A stretch of DNA of 64,000 nucleotides from Dipteronia dyeriana (lineage: Eukaryota; Streptophyta; Magnoliopsida; Sapindales; Sapindaceae), in assembly GCA_032871835.1 (NCBI GenBank), contig CM065295.1, positions 42,778,360 through 42,842,359 of the forward strand, given 5' to 3'. Both the position numbers and the translations under genes were made by a program. A model generated the notes under the pieces. It had not been told where the DNA came from. It ran no database searches and worked only from the letters and a program-made list of their open reading frames with translations. Below, one piece after another: positions 14,252 through 25,936 of the stretch (position 1 is the first letter of the stretch; every line of letters starts with the position of its first letter).

Positions 14252-14977
14252 CAGAGGCGGCCTTGGGGCAGGGCACAGGGGGCACCCGCCCCGGGTCTAT
14301 TATACCTAGGGCCTCTCAAAATATGATTTCAAGAAAAGATTTAAGTATATATGAAAAGTTCTGTATGTCATGACCCATGGCCATTTTTTTTTTAACAAAG
14401 AATCCTATATCAAGTCATATTTGAAAAAGAGTGACAATATTGACATCCCGAAAAAACTGTATATACACCCATTTCGTAAATATATCTCTAAATTTTTTTA
14501 AAAATTTATGTTTCGTAAATAAACTTCACTTAATGTGAAAAATACGCTTTATTTAATTTTATTATTTTAAATTTTTATTAGCACATCTCACTATTTTATT
14601 ATCTAATCAGATTTATTTAAAATTTTATTATTTTATATCTTTTTATTCGAATAAATAATTTCTCTTTAAAAAAAATATTCTAACTCTTGTAAAAACGTTT
14701 GATGTCACTGAAAAATGGTTTGAATTTTTTTTATTATCATTGCAATATATATTTTTTTAATTCTTTAATTTTTTAAGCTCAAAATTTTCCAATTCTATCT
14801 AATTAAGTAATTTTATTCAAAGGTAATATTGGATTTTTAAAAATATTTTAAATTGGAATATACATACCCTTTTTAAGGGATGTACATATCGTTACTCTTT
14901 AAAAAACTATAAATATATATAAGGGATCCATTTTTTTGATTTCGCCCCGGGCTTTGGAATAGTCAGGAACGGCCCTG
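14252..14977. mobile_element. Non-autonomous hAT element, 726 bp
   Basis: It is flanked by the perfect 8-bp target duplication CTACTTCT (14244-14251 and 14978-14985), the hallmark length for hAT. The left end is CAGAGGCGGCCTTGG, with CCCGCCCCGGG following. The right end reads CGCCCCGGGCTTTGG, then GGAACGGCCCTG, so the termini are imperfect inverted copies (CAGRGGCSG / CAGGGCCG). The interior is AT-rich with no transposase ORF. Confidence 0.9.
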
Positions 14978-14985
14978 CTACTTCT

Positions 14986-15402
14986 GCTGAGAAAATTCGT
15001 TCCACAGGCTAGGATAAGGCAGCAGCGACGTCACCTGTGCTATTTCTAATCACAGCACCTACGCCAATAGTTTGCTTTTCAACAGATTAGACAGGCAAGG
15101 AATGGCTTTGTGACATATAAAGATCTTCACTCTTGGAGGGTTGAGATGTGAAACTATTGCATCAAACCTGACCCGAGAACTGCGGTGCCTGTGACTGCAA
15201 CACATGCTTGTAAACTTGAATCAAAATTGCTTGAAATTTCTTCATTATCCCTCTGTAAGTCCTCCAGCACCTGACTCGTTAGTTTTTGTGTCAAGCCACT
15301 ATGCAAATTGTTAACTTTGTTGCTGGACGTCCGGGGTGATAAAATTCATAGGTCTGTAATTTCATGCATTTTCTCTATTGATAATTTTACACTTTTAAGA
15401 AG
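14986..15402. other. Region 3' of the PPR gene
   Basis: This is downstream of the minus-strand PPR stop codon and probably includes its 3' UTR. No separate gene was seen. Confidence 0.4.
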
Positions 15403-16938
15403 TTATAGGCTTATAACAGCAGCATAATCCTCTTCTCTTAAGCTTGTGGCAATATCTTCCAACATGGAATAGATCTCTTTTGAACATGGGTGCCTACCAT
15501 CACCAACCATAAACTCATGCACAAAATTATCAATCTCAATTAAGCTATGGCCAGGGTTTCTAAAAATTTGCCTCTCTGTCATTAACCTCCTCATTTTAGC
15601 TACATCATCCCATCGTCCTTCAGCAGCATATATATTTGACATGAGAACATAGTTTCCATCGTTGCATGGTTCCAACTTAATCAGCCGCTCCATTGCAGTC
15701 TCTGCCAACTCAACATTAACATTGCCCGCAGCTGCACATGCAGTCAGCAAACTTCCCCACAAAACCGCATTTGGTTCAATTGGCATATTACTCATAACCT
15801 CATAAACCTCATCCAAGAGCCCTGCCCTACAGAGAAGATCCACCAAGCAACCGTAATGCTTAATATTAGGGTCTATCTTGTGATCCTTTCTCATCTTACA
15901 GAAAATTTCCTTTCCTTTCTCTACTAGTCCCGAATGTGTACAAGCAGACAACACAGCGATCAATGTAATATCATCCGGTTTTATTCCCCTCGTTTGCATT
16001 TGTGAAAACATCTCAAGCGCTTCCTCTCCGCAACCATGCATTGCTAGTCCTCCAATAATAGAATTCCATGTACAAACGCTCTTTTGAGGCACAATCTTGA
16101 AAACCTTGGAAGCTTCCTCAATGTTTCCGCATTTTCCATACATATCAATAACAGCAGCACCAAGCTTAGGATTCAAAAAAATGCAGTGTCTATCAATAAA
16201 CTCATGTACCCACTTTCCCATCTCTATAGCACCAAGATTTGCACAAGCCGATAACACGGATACCAAAGTCAGTTCATTCATCTCTATCCCAGAATTCCTC
16301 ATTTGAGAAAACAGCTCAAGCCCTTCTTTGTACCTCTTCTGCTTTACATGACCATTGATCATCGCAGTCCATGTCACTACATTTCTCTCAGGCATTCTGT
16401 CAAACAATAACCGGGCGGACTCAATATCGCCAAAACTACAATAGAACGTTATCAAACAAGTCAGTGAATGTATCTCCGATTGAAAATCTTGATTCTTGAC
16501 AACAAGTGAATGTACTCCTTTCCCTTGATTAATATCACTACAAGCCTTTAAAAGAAATGGGTACGTGAAATTATCCGGCTCAAGTCCTTCACATCGCATT
16601 TGGATGTAAAGTAGAATTGCTTCATGATTTAAACCACTCTTTTCATAGCCTCTGATCATGATGTTGAAAGCAAAGGTTGATGGTTCAACCATTCGGCTGA
16701 AAACTAAATGCGCATATTCGATTTGGGAAGACTTCACTAAAGATTCTATGAGCTTGGCTAGTTGGGTGTCTGTAATTGTGCGACTATTTGACGATGTTTT
16801 GATGATTTGGGCATGTACTTGCTTGAATTGAATTAAATGGGAGCAGTTTTTAAGGAACGAAAGATGACGATATTTAGAGTTTTCTTGTGATTTCATTGTG
16901 TTGGATGCACAAATAAGTGGAGTCGCCAGCTTGAGCAT
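15403..16938 (-). CDS. Pentatricopeptide repeat protein, PLS class with E-type C-terminus
   Basis: This is an intronless ORF of 511 residues from the first ATG (16938). The open frame extends 25 codons further upstream to a TTG, with no ATG there. The protein has P, L and S type PPR motifs, recognisable by blocks such as FNIMIRGYEKSG, GDIESARLLFDRMPERNVVT, WTAMINGHVKQ and LVDLLCRAGLLDEVYEVM. It ends in E-domain sequence (WGSLLTACAAAGNVNV, NYVLMSNIYAAEGRWDDV, then GDGRHPCSKEIYSMLEDI). There is no DYW deaminase signature after it. Proteins of this class bind organellar RNA one base per repeat and take part in C-to-U editing, with a DYW protein supplied in trans. The N-terminus before the repeats is basic and hydroxylated with few acids, consistent with organelle targeting, but mitochondrion versus plastid cannot be decided. 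A second in-frame Met 14 codons later is an alternative start. The target RNA is unknown. Confidence 0.93.
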   Translation of the reverse strand: MLKLATPLICASNTMKSQENSKYRHLSFLKNCSHLIQFKQVHAQIIKTSSNSRTITDTQLAKLIESLVKSSQIEYAHLVFSRMVEPSTFAFNIMIRGYEKSGLNHEAILLYIQMRCEGLEPDNFTYPFLLKACSDINQGKGVHSLVVKNQDFQSEIHSLTCLITFYCSFGDIESARLLFDRMPERNVVTWTAMINGHVKQKRYKEGLELFSQMRNSGIEMNELTLVSVLSACANLGAIEMGKWVHEFIDRHCIFLNPKLGAAVIDMYGKCGNIEEASKVFKIVPQKSVCTWNSIIGGLAMHGCGEEALEMFSQMQTRGIKPDDITLIAVLSACTHSGLVEKGKEIFCKMRKDHKIDPNIKHYGCLVDLLCRAGLLDEVYEVMSNMPIEPNAVLWGSLLTACAAAGNVNVELAETAMERLIKLEPCNDGNYVLMSNIYAAEGRWDDVAKMRRLMTERQIFRNPGHSLIEIDNFVHEFMVGDGRHPCSKEIYSMLEDIATSLREEDYAAVISL

Positions 16939-17003
16939 GTTTTGGAGCGGAGGTGGGTGACTGTAAGATACACAATGGAGTATGATATTTTTTTTAAAAA
17001 ATA

Positions 17004-17688
17004 ATTGCACCAACCTCCCCTAATTTTAGATCTAATTACAGCTAGATGGACCTTTTACTTGAAATTATACAAACCTCCCCTACCATATGTTGACTTCCGT
17101 TAAACTTAACCATTGACCTAACATTTAGGGTTAAATGACTTGAATGCCCATAGTTGTACTATTTTATTACCTAAAATAGATAATATAATAAAAATATAAA
17201 CATTTAATAAAAATGGTAAGGGTAATGTTGTTATTTTTTTTTCGATATTTATCACCCATTCTTCATAAAAATCCTTCATGGACATTTTTTTTAACGGTTG
17301 ACGAATCTCGAAAAAAAAAGCTCATCTGTGAGTGTTTTATTTATTTTTGTTTCTTTTTGTTGAAAATGGGTGTTAAACCTAGAAAAAAAAATCTCGAATG
17401 ATGATGATTTTCTCTTTAGTTGAAAATGAGTGGTGATAGATGTCGATAAAAAAAGAAAAGTTTGTTATTTTTTTCTCCTCTGAAAATGGGTGATAAATAT
17501 AAAAAAATATCAACATTATCCTTATTTTTTTATTAAATTTTATTTTTTTACTATATATTAGATAATATTTATTTAATTATTTATTTTAGGTAATAAAATA
17601 ATATAATAGGAGAGGTTTGTATAATTTCAAGCAAAATGTCCATCTAGTTGTAATTAGACCTAAATTCACTGGTGTTTGTACAATTAGT
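17004..17688. mobile_element. Long foldback element upstream of the PPR gene
   Basis: 17025-17081 and 17608-17664 are inverted copies with about five mismatches in 57 bases (TCTAATTACAGCTAGATGG on the left). The pairing continues inward to about 17258 and 17480 (GGGTAATGTTGTTATT; TATTTATCACCCATT), with an insertion in the left arm. It continues outward more weakly to about 17004 and 17688. The short central part holds GAAAATGGGTG and GAAAATGAGTGG repeats. It starts about 65 bp from the PPR start codon, so the PPR promoter or leader must lie in or beyond it. Confidence 0.8.
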
Positions 17689-17696
17689 CATTAAAA

Positions 17697-19440
17697 GGGT
17701 GAAATTCATTTTAATCTCTCTAGTTTGATCTATTATACAAACCGATCCATCTAGTTTCAATATTGTTTCCTTTGGTCCTTATGTAACGTTTTCTGTTGAT
17801 AAAGTGATTTCTTCTGTTGATACAGTGGTTTCTGACAAGAGCAGAGAGTCAAATATCCCGGTTTCCCCTGATTATTGCTGATACTAGTTAAAAGACCCTA
17901 ATGCCCTTCAATTTTACCCATATACTAATTATTTAGGTTTTTTAAAAATAAAATTTTTTTTAAAAACAATTATCACTGTAAAAGAAAAAAATATTATGAA
18001 AAAAATGGAGATCCAAATTTTTCCCAAACAAAAAAGAAAGAAAGAAAGAAAAAAAAATCCTTGAATCTCATCTTTTTCATCTTTGAATCAGATGAATAAA
18101 TCCATGAAACCTTCAATCAAACTCATTCAATAATACAAGCCCTGAATATGAGGAATAAATCTTTCAATCTTATCTCTTTCTCTTACTCATTCAACAAAAC
18201 TAAACCCAGAAACCAAACATCATCAACAACTGGCCCAGAAACTCAACATCAACTCTATTTCTCTCTCTCTCTCTCACGAACACACAAAAGATGGGTTCGA
18301 CCCAACCTAGATCTGGAATCGAACATAGTTCACACCAACAAACCAACAAACCAACACAACCCCACACCCAGAAAACGAATCTCACCCAACTTCTCACCAT
18401 CGGCCATACATCACCACCACCACTACCACCATTAGAAACCAAAACAGCTACAAAGCAGTCAAAAAACCCACCCTAGTCGTTGATAAGAGATCGATGCATA
18501 ATGAAAATGAGTGAGGGATCGAGAGACCGGAATCTTGGAAACCAAAATTTGGAGACTGAAATGAGTGAGTGAGGGATCGAGGGATTGTGAGAGAGAGGTT
18601 TTAGAGAGAGAGAAAGAGGGAGAGAGAGAGAGAGATAGGGGGATTCACGAAAGGATAATACTTGGGCACTGACCAGTCAGTACCCAAGGTACTTACCTTA
18701 GATATTAATTGGTTGAAAAAACCATTTAAAGTGCTTAATATTAAATACATGGGCTTGGTATTGGTTTTTTCAACCAATCAAACCATAGAGGTAAGTACCT
18801 TAGATACTGATTAGTTAGTATCCAAATATTTTCCTGCACGAAATAAAGTATGTGGATTCGAAACAGAGAGTGTGGATTAGAGAGAGATATATCGCAAAGA
18901 GAGAGAGAGAGAGAGAATTCATTTAGGGTTTCTAGGTATTGTGTGCGGTGGTGGTGCTGTCTGAGTGTATGTGTGTTTTGGTGGTGAACCGTAGAGACAG
19001 ACAAATGACTATCCAAATTTTGCGTGTGGTTGGTGGTGTCTAAGTTTGTGGATGGGTATGGTTATGTTTGTGTTTGTGTTTGAAGTAACAGATGAAGAAG
19101 AAGAGGATATGGGTTCTCGAAAGAGATGGGTTCTTGAAGAAGTTTTATTTAATTATTTTAAAATTAAAGATATGGGTTTTAATTATTTTAATATTAGTAT
19201 TTTTCAATTTTTCCTGAAAAATGTTTTTTAAATTATTTTTAATTGTAATATTATTTAATTTAATAATTTAACCATGCTTTTACTATTATACCCTTAATGA
19301 TATATTAGAACCTTAACATAATTGGATGGTAGAGACCTAATTAAAGATTATTATGAAAGGTTTGGATCTGTCAAGACAATTCTGGAACAAGAGGGATAAT
19401 ATGTTAAACTAGAGAGATTAAAATGGATTTCATCATAAAA
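17697..19440. mobile_element. Probable TIR element, about 1.7 kb
   Basis: The left end contains CATTTTAATCTCTCTAGTTT. The right end (19402-19432) is its inverted copy (AAACTAGAGAGATTAAAATG), extending outward to GAAATTCATT / ATTTCATC. The interior has CT/GA-rich tracts (18260-18280, 18590-18640, 18895-18920) and a nested MITE at 18653-18834. Short ORFs on both strands are Ser/His/Thr low-complexity. No transposase was recognised and no target duplication fixed. Confidence 0.55.
18653..18834. mobile_element. Mutator-like MITE, 182 bp
   Basis: It is bordered by TTCACGAAA (18644-18652) and TGCACGAAA (18835-18843), a 9-bp target duplication with one mismatch. The arms are inverted copies over about 75 bp: GGATAATACTTGG and AAGGTACTTACCTTAGATA on the left face TAAGTACCTTAGATACTGAT and CCAAATATTTTCC on the right, with ATTGGTTGAAAAAACCA shared further in. 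It has no coding capacity. Confidence 0.88.
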
Positions 19441-19720
19441 AAAGAAAAGAAATATTGTAGAATAGAATAGTAATAAAAAGAAGAATTGCACCATTATCCC
19501 TATGCTTTGGCTTAATAGCCTCTAGTTGACCGAAGATCATTTTTATATTCTTACACCCTCTAGATTTAACGACAGTTAAAAGTGTACCATCAGTTTGACT
19601 AGTTGAAGATGTTGTAATGTTAAAACTATCCTTTTATTAATTTAAATTAATCCCATCCCCTGGAATGAAACACTTTTTATTTTCCCCATTGGCCTTTTTA
19701 CTTTTTTTTTTACAACCATA
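19441..19720. other. Intergenic, no gene seen
   Basis: Short AT-rich stretch up to the Tat element target site. Confidence 0.4.
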
Positions 19721-19725
19721 CTAGT

Positions 19726-20343
19726 TGTAGTAGCCAAAATGACCTTTAGGCCCATGGCTTAAATCCAAGCAAACCTCAGGCCATACTCGGTCTACGCCTA
19801 ACTGATTTGGGTCGACCCAAGAGGTTTCAGTTGAGTCAAGGTTGACTCAGTCACACTTTCACTCTAATTCAACTATTCAAATTAACTGATAACTATATCA
19901 GCATCGTGATGAATATTTGAACTGGTCAAAAACCAGATGATCCCACAAAATCCGCTCGGGATATCAGGGACGTTCTCCAACCATACTCAGATGTTCAGTT
20001 CTCCATTGATGTCTATATATAAGACCTCTTATTCACGGATGGAGGATTCTGATTTCTCTCCATACTTAAAAAGCTTTAGCTTGCTGAAACCCTTCTCAAA
20101 CGAACTCTGACCACTAGAATTCCACTGATTATCGCCTTTATTATAATACTAATTACAAATGCTTAGCCCAAGTGTACCTAAGGCTTAAATTAACAACCAC
20201 CGTATCTTTTCTTTTCTTTGCTCTGTTTTTATATCTTTTTTGTAGGTTCTTGGAGCAGTTGACCAGTACCATTTGACCGGTTAGACCAAGTTGTAGATCC
20301 GATTCGATCTGATCCACTCTAATTATAGATCCGATCATCTACA
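19726..20343 (+). repeat. 5' LTR of the Tat element
   Basis: It starts TGTAGTAGCCAAAATG and ends CCGATCATCTACA. A TATATATAAGACC segment near 20012 could be the TATA region. The sequence directly after it (TTTGGCACCCACCGTGG, 20345-20361) is in primer binding site position; the matching tRNA was not assigned. Confidence 0.93.
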
Positions 20344-20415
20344 GTTTGGCACCCACCGTGGGGTTTATTGCAGCTTTATTGACGAACTAGTTAAATCGAA
20401 CAAAGTGCTCCCAAG

Positions 20416-20675
20416 ATGTCAGACGAGGGAAACATACCAACTGTAGAAGAATATCTCGTTGCGTTGACTGCTCAGATGACAGCCAACACTTGAAAACTGT
20501 AAGAGCTCGAAGTAAAGAGAACACGTCGATCAAAACCAAGATCATCAAATTACGGGCAATAATTAAGGGTGCACCCAGTAACCTGCCATAAGCACCTCCT
20601 ATTTGAACGAACGTCCCTATGCAGAAAATCGACAGAACAACCCTATAAGTTCCTCATATTTTGATCGACTTATTT
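20416..20675 (+). pseudogene. Tat gag, 5' fragment
   Basis: The ATG at 20416 opens MSDEGNIPTVEEYLVALT and meets a stop after about 25 codons. Decayed coding text continues to the insertion at 20676. It is the only ATG-led frame in gag position after the LTR. Confidence 0.6.
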
Positions 20676-20823
20676 TGTTGACAAACATTGGGGGTTTACT
20701 TGTAAGGGTATATTAGACCTCATTGTTCATGATCAAGCTTCGATGGCATCGTTAAACTCAAGAGCACTTCAAAGGTATATCACTTATACTTAACTCTTTG
20801 AAGAGACTTAGTTAGCACACATA

Positions 20824-20832
20824 CACACACAC

Positions 20833-20863
<31 letters not shown>
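20824..20863. repeat. Microsatellite (CA)n
   Basis: About 20 CA units with one CG interruption. Confidence 0.95.
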
Positions 20864-20973
20864 ATTCTCATGCATGTGTGCATCCATTTCTTGTTTATTC
20901 CTTACTTGTTTGGTGTGTCATTTGGTCTTGAAAAGCCCTTGAAAATTCAGTTCGGTATGTAAGTTCTGCATCC

Positions 20974-21180
20974 TCCTTGGGAGAAGTCTCCCGTAGAGAA
21001 CCCTCTAGTGGATTCCGCGAGACATGTCTCCTTGGGTTCCTCTTATGGAGTCACTCGTGTAAAGCCCTCTAGACTTTTTCACAGGACATGGCTCCGCGTG
21101 TTCCTCCAATAAAGCCACCCGCATAAAGCCATTCAAGCTTTTCCGTGAGACATGTCTCAGCCGGTGCCTCCCGCTAAAGA
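20974..21180 (+). repeat. Three degenerate 62-66-bp tandem units with a 12-bp palindrome
   Basis: Each unit opens CCTC, contains GTAAAGCC or GTAGAGAACCC, and carries GAGACATGTCTC (perfect at 21019-21030 and 21147-21158, altered in the middle unit). Repeated boxes of this kind in the U3 part of plant copia LTRs can act as transcriptional enhancers; here that is inference. Confidence 0.7.
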
Positions 21181-22265
21181 CATGAATTTTGGGTATTTCT
21201 GTTTTTCCCCATAGAAATTCATCATCTTCTTCCCCATTTTTCCTTAGGAGTTCAAAATTTATTTCTAGTGAGAGAGACTCTCAAGAATCAATTTTTACTC
21301 AACCAAACTCATACCCATGTGCATCTAGCATCATCCAAGCATCATCTAATCATGTGTCTTCTTGCTTTCTTTGACTAGGTAAGTCTAACATGCTCTAGAA
21401 CTTCCTTGTTAATTATTTATGCCATGCTTGCCTAGATTAGCATCCATTGTCTTATTTAAAAGCATAACCCCTTATTTAATGGTATTTATAACATGCTTGA
21501 GTTGTTGTTTTTTGGTTGAGAATACATGTTCATTGATAACTAGCATTTAGGACCATTTTTCCCTCTAGCTAAATCTTTAAACCCTGCATTTAGATATTAT
21601 TGATTAGGACTTATTAATTGCATTTGTTGATTGCATTTATTGTCATTGCCATGATTAATGACAACCCTTGTTGATTGGCTTTTGTTTGATGACTAGATTT
21701 TAGATTTGCATATCTTCATCTAGTTAGGTCTTTATGAACATTCATATAGACATTGATATTTAGGATTTATACTTATTGTCATATTTAAATCTTTAGATAA
21801 GCATTTAGTGTAGTCTAACATTGATTGCATGTTAGAATATTTCTACATATTCACATAGGTTGATATATCTCTTCCTTGAGTGTTAAGCTTTGTGACTAAT
21901 AAGTGGATTAGTGCACAAGCTTGTTGGTCTAGGATCACTATTAAAGGCCCGTCGGGTAGAGTGAAAGGGTTAGTGGCCAAACATGGTGTGAATTGAGGTC
22001 AACATAGGTTGTAAACTTTCATTCAAATAGTGGATTTTGAGGACCGTGTGTGGCTAGAAGGATAACCCATGAGTTTTGTCCAGTTGGAGGTTTTCTCACG
22101 TAAAACATATCTTGTGATTTTATTGTTTTATGCATGTTTAGTGTTAATTGATTGCTTGCTAAATTATGGTAAATTTTTAATATTAACTAATCAAGAAAAG
22201 TTGGCAATTAACTTGTTTAAAACCTATTCACCCCCCCTCTAGGTTAGTTTAGACACATGCTTGTG

Positions 22266-22913
22266 TATTTTCAAGCCTCAACCACATCCGCGAATCCTCC
22301 AAACCCAGAGGCGAACACCAACCAGGGTTTAAGCCAGGATACGATGCAGACTGTTCGAGTTGAAGCATATCTACCTGACTCACAGATCCAATAGGAAATG
22401 CTGCAGGTGCCAAATCCAGTTATCAATCCACGACAGGAGAACCTTTTGAGGACCCCAGTTTCGCTTCAGTCAATACCAAATTTGGTAACGTAGAATGTTG
22501 TTTTGTATTTATATGCTGACCCTAAACTTTCTTGCAAGTTTATAGAAATGAAAGCCCTCATTCAATAGATCCCAAGAGCGCTAACACCTATTAAGAAGAG
22601 CACGATGAACAACTTCACAGATTCGCCTTTTATCGATGCTAATGCACTCGTCGGGATGCCTAGGAAGTTCAACTTCCCTATCATGAAGTGGTTTGAAGGC
22701 ACGATAGATCTAGGCGACAACATAACGCAGTACAAGCATTACATGTTCACTGCAGCGAACCCACACGACCTCAGAGAAGCCTGCATATGTAAAGCGTTTG
22801 TATCTAGCCTCAACAGCCCTGCTATACAATGATATACCAGTTTGCCTAACAATTCTATTACTTCTTTTGCATAAATTACAGATACGTTCATGGAGCAATT
22901 CGTGAGCAGTCGA
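22266..22913 (+). pseudogene. Tat gag, middle fragment
   Basis: The frame around 22605-22832 reads MPRKFNFPIMKWFEGTIDLG, then QYKHYMFTAANPHDL and CKAFVSSLNSPAIQ, the pattern of a gypsy gag capsid segment. Stops interrupt it after that, and the copia element inserts at 22914 inside SLPNNSITSF-type sequence. Confidence 0.8.
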
Positions 22914-25900
22914 TGTAGGAACCCAAATTTATGTTGCGCAACAAAAATAAGGTTTTTTTTTGTGCTACTTGTAAACCATATAAAACATATAAGAATATAT
23001 AAAGATGGATTTAGATCATACCCTTGATGTTAACTTCTTTGTTTCTTTTAGCATTATTCCGATTATAAGCCACCAAATCTTTCTGGCTATGTCCTGCGAT
23101 CCGGTAACTGTGTGAGATGTCACGATATTCCAGGAACGTACAGAAGGATGCAAAGGCTTGAAGAATATAATTCCTTATTTTCTTCTTGGCATATTCGGCC
23201 ACCACAAGCAAGGATTTTTTTTTTCTTTTGGCCGAAATCTTCCTAGACTTTCTAGGGTTTTGCTTTTTATGTTTTTAGTTCAAAGAATCACAATTAGTCT
23301 CTTGTATTATTGTTATGTAGATATATATAACTAGATACAAATCATTTCCGAATATATTTCCCTATATTAAAAGGAATAGTAGTATTTAAGTGTCCTAGGT
23401 AGAGTATGATTCTAACTCCCTAGTTGACTTGAACATAAACACTTGACTTTTTAAAGAATAAAATAATCTAATTATTTTATCTTTGTTTCAGTCATGATTT
23501 GAACTTACAGCACCCAATTAATTATTAATTAATAATTCATAATTATCAACTATTAATTTATTAATTAAATAATGTAATAATCTAATTAATTTAATTATTA
23601 ATATATTAATTGAATAATCTAATTATTCAATTAATCCCTGGGTAAATACATGTCACTTACATAACAAAATTAATTGAACAATCCAATTAATTAACCGTGA
23701 CCCTTGTTACTTTTAATCAATCGGGTTAGTAAAGGGACTTAATGGACCTACAGTTTTGAGCTCCAATAATTATTAGAAACATTTAATTAAACTCTTTAAT
23801 TGATATTTCATGATCATTAACCTCGTAGTTATTCCACTAAAAACCAGATGTTGCACTCTCGCAACTGTAGATGTATTATACAAACCAAAATTACAGTTGT
23901 CCATCGATATAGCTATTACATACGGTATGATCCTCCACAAGTAGTTCATAATTAGAGCTAGGTCATAAAGTCCGTTATACCTCCCTATTTATATATTTTC
24001 CATTAAGTACCATTGATTATCTAATGAACAAAAATCTTAACTCCCTTTACGGAAGAATGAGAGTGCTCATATTGTTCAAGCCCCATATCAACCTTAAGGA
24101 AACTACCTTATACTTCTCATAAGAATGAGTGAATTCCACTATTGTGTATATACCTTCCCAGCCACAAGCCAAACTGTGATTCCAACCAGGCTGACCCATA
24201 TGCTTAACAAACCTAGCATTTTGCTAGGGCCCCCAAAAAGTTTAATCTATTTCTTCATTTTTTATAAAATTAGGGGCCCCAAATGATCCAATCTACTTTT
24301 TCATCTTTTATAAAATTAAGGGCCTCAGGTCCAATCTATTTAACTTTAAGAAGGGCTCAATCTCAAATCTTTCTTTACTTTTATTAATAAGGCCAATTAT
24401 TTATATCTAGTTCAATTTAATAACAATAAACATCAAAGCCCAAATGAATTCTAACATATCAGACTTATTTTGAAATCGTCTGAGTCAAAATTTTGAGTCC
24501 AATTGAATTCTTTTTTCTTTTGAAAGAGAATCCAATTGCTAACCTTTTTTTGGTAACGTAGTTTGACATTGACTGAGTCAAAATTGCCAATCTTTCTCTC
24601 CATCGACTGGCCTTATCTCCCATTTCGATTTGCTTCCATAAAGGTGTCTTACCTCTCAATGTCTCATTTTATTTTATTTCTGAAAACAGTCCACCATTTC
24701 TTTTAATTTACAAAATCATTTGTTTTTATTTTTGAAGTTTCTGTTGAATTTAGTTGAAATTGGGTTTGACGCTATTTTTTTTGGTTTTCTTTGTAATGTT
24801 GAATTTTTAGTTTTTCCCGATGAATTAAATTGTTAGAACTCAAGGTTAATCTTTCAAGGAATTCAAGATGTGTAGAAAATTAGAAATGTAATTACTTAAA
24901 TTAGAAGAGAATTTATTATTTACTTACTTTCCAGCACTAACTGTTCAATTTTTGGTTGATTGTGAAGTTGTAGTTTTTTTTTTAATATAAATATGAGTCA
25001 CAAAGATCTCTGATGTTTGCTGAAAAGTCAATGTTATATGATTTGCTTATGTTTGGAATGACTTTGAAAGTGATGGCTCGTGTAATTGTTGAATTGAAAA
25101 CTGAATTTCGTGATTTCAATTGGAGAACTTAAAATTGAGATTCGTTAATTGAATAATGTGATTTTATTTTTGACTAAGTGTCAGTTGGAGGCTTTTTGTT
25201 TTACCAACCATATTTTATTATATATATCTTTTGGTAAAATCTTGATTCTTGAATGAATAGTTATGACGGATCAACGAAAACATGACTCTTGAAGTCAACA
25301 AAGAAAGGTGAAAGAAAGAAGAGATATAAGGCTCGATTTTTGTTAATATCTTAAAATCGCTTGGGCCCCAAAATGTCTGGAGACAACCCTAATTCCAACA
25401 TACGAAGTTATTGACCGGGAATGCAACTCCAATCTTTCCCATGGTATATTAAAAGCCACGATCTAACCTGAAGGAGTCGATAAGACACTCAGGATTAAGA
25501 TCACCCATATATAGTCATCATTAGTCGATATATATAAATCTCATCATGTAACGGATCTTAGTGAGAGATTCATATAGATTGTGACCCAATTCTATAAGAT
25601 CACATCATATAAAGTGCCTTCATTCTCATATCACTATATGAATAGTCTAGGTTATGACCACCGTACATTACAGAATGTACAGTAGCTATAGATTAACCAC
25701 AAATAAAATACCCAACTCTATTTTCTATATACGGACTCTTTAGATTGCTCATCTTAAGCTGACTTTCTATGTATATGACACTCATATACACATTTATTGA
25801 TTACATCCGGCTATCTTGGATGTTAAGTACACATGATATAGATGTATGAGACAGATTCGTAGAATGAATAAACTACTTTTATTAATGTTTCATTCATATT

Positions 25901-25936
25901 TATAAAATTACAAGCTTTAGAGCATAAACCCCAACA
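22914..25936 (-). repeat. 3' LTR of the minus-strand copia element (hAT inside)
   Basis: On the plus strand it starts TGTAGGAACCCAAATTTA and ends TAAACCCCAACA. Without the hAT insertion (24186-25398) it is about 1.81 kb, matching the other LTR (1.82 kb) and the solo LTR at 39553. Confidence 0.92.
24186..25390. mobile_element. Non-autonomous hAT-like element inside the copia LTR, 1.2 kb
   Basis: The sister LTR reads GATTCCAATATACG without interruption. Here GATTCCAA (24178-24185) and AATTCCAA (25391-25398) flank the insert, an 8-bp duplication with one mismatch. Its ends carry CAGGCTGACC and GGGGCCC-rich text on both sides (TAGGGCCCCC; TTGGGCCCCAAAATG). No transposase ORF was seen. Confidence 0.85.

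Larger units (their letters stand above)
20676..22265 (+). mobile_element. LTR-like insertion in Tat gag, about 1.6 kb
   Basis: Gag text stops at 20675 and resumes at 22266. Both sides carry TATTT (20671-20675 and 22266-22270), which fits a 5-bp target duplication. The insert begins TGTTGACAAACATTGGGGG. It carries a (CA)n run (20824-20863) and a 64-bp repeat block, and near its end has CCTATTCACCCCCCCTCTAGG, a string often found near the 3' end of plant copia LTRs. It has no pol gene. It does not end in CA, so calling it a solo LTR is tentative. Confidence 0.6.

Noticed and set aside
16939..17013. Longer PPR protein starting 25 codons upstream
   Set aside because: The upstream start codon is TTG (complement of 17011-17013), and no ATG exists before 16938. 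Part of that frame overlaps the foldback arm.
18148..18476. Two overlapping plus-strand ORFs ending in His or Pro runs
   Set aside because: Low-complexity translation inside a TIR element; no homologous blocks recognised.
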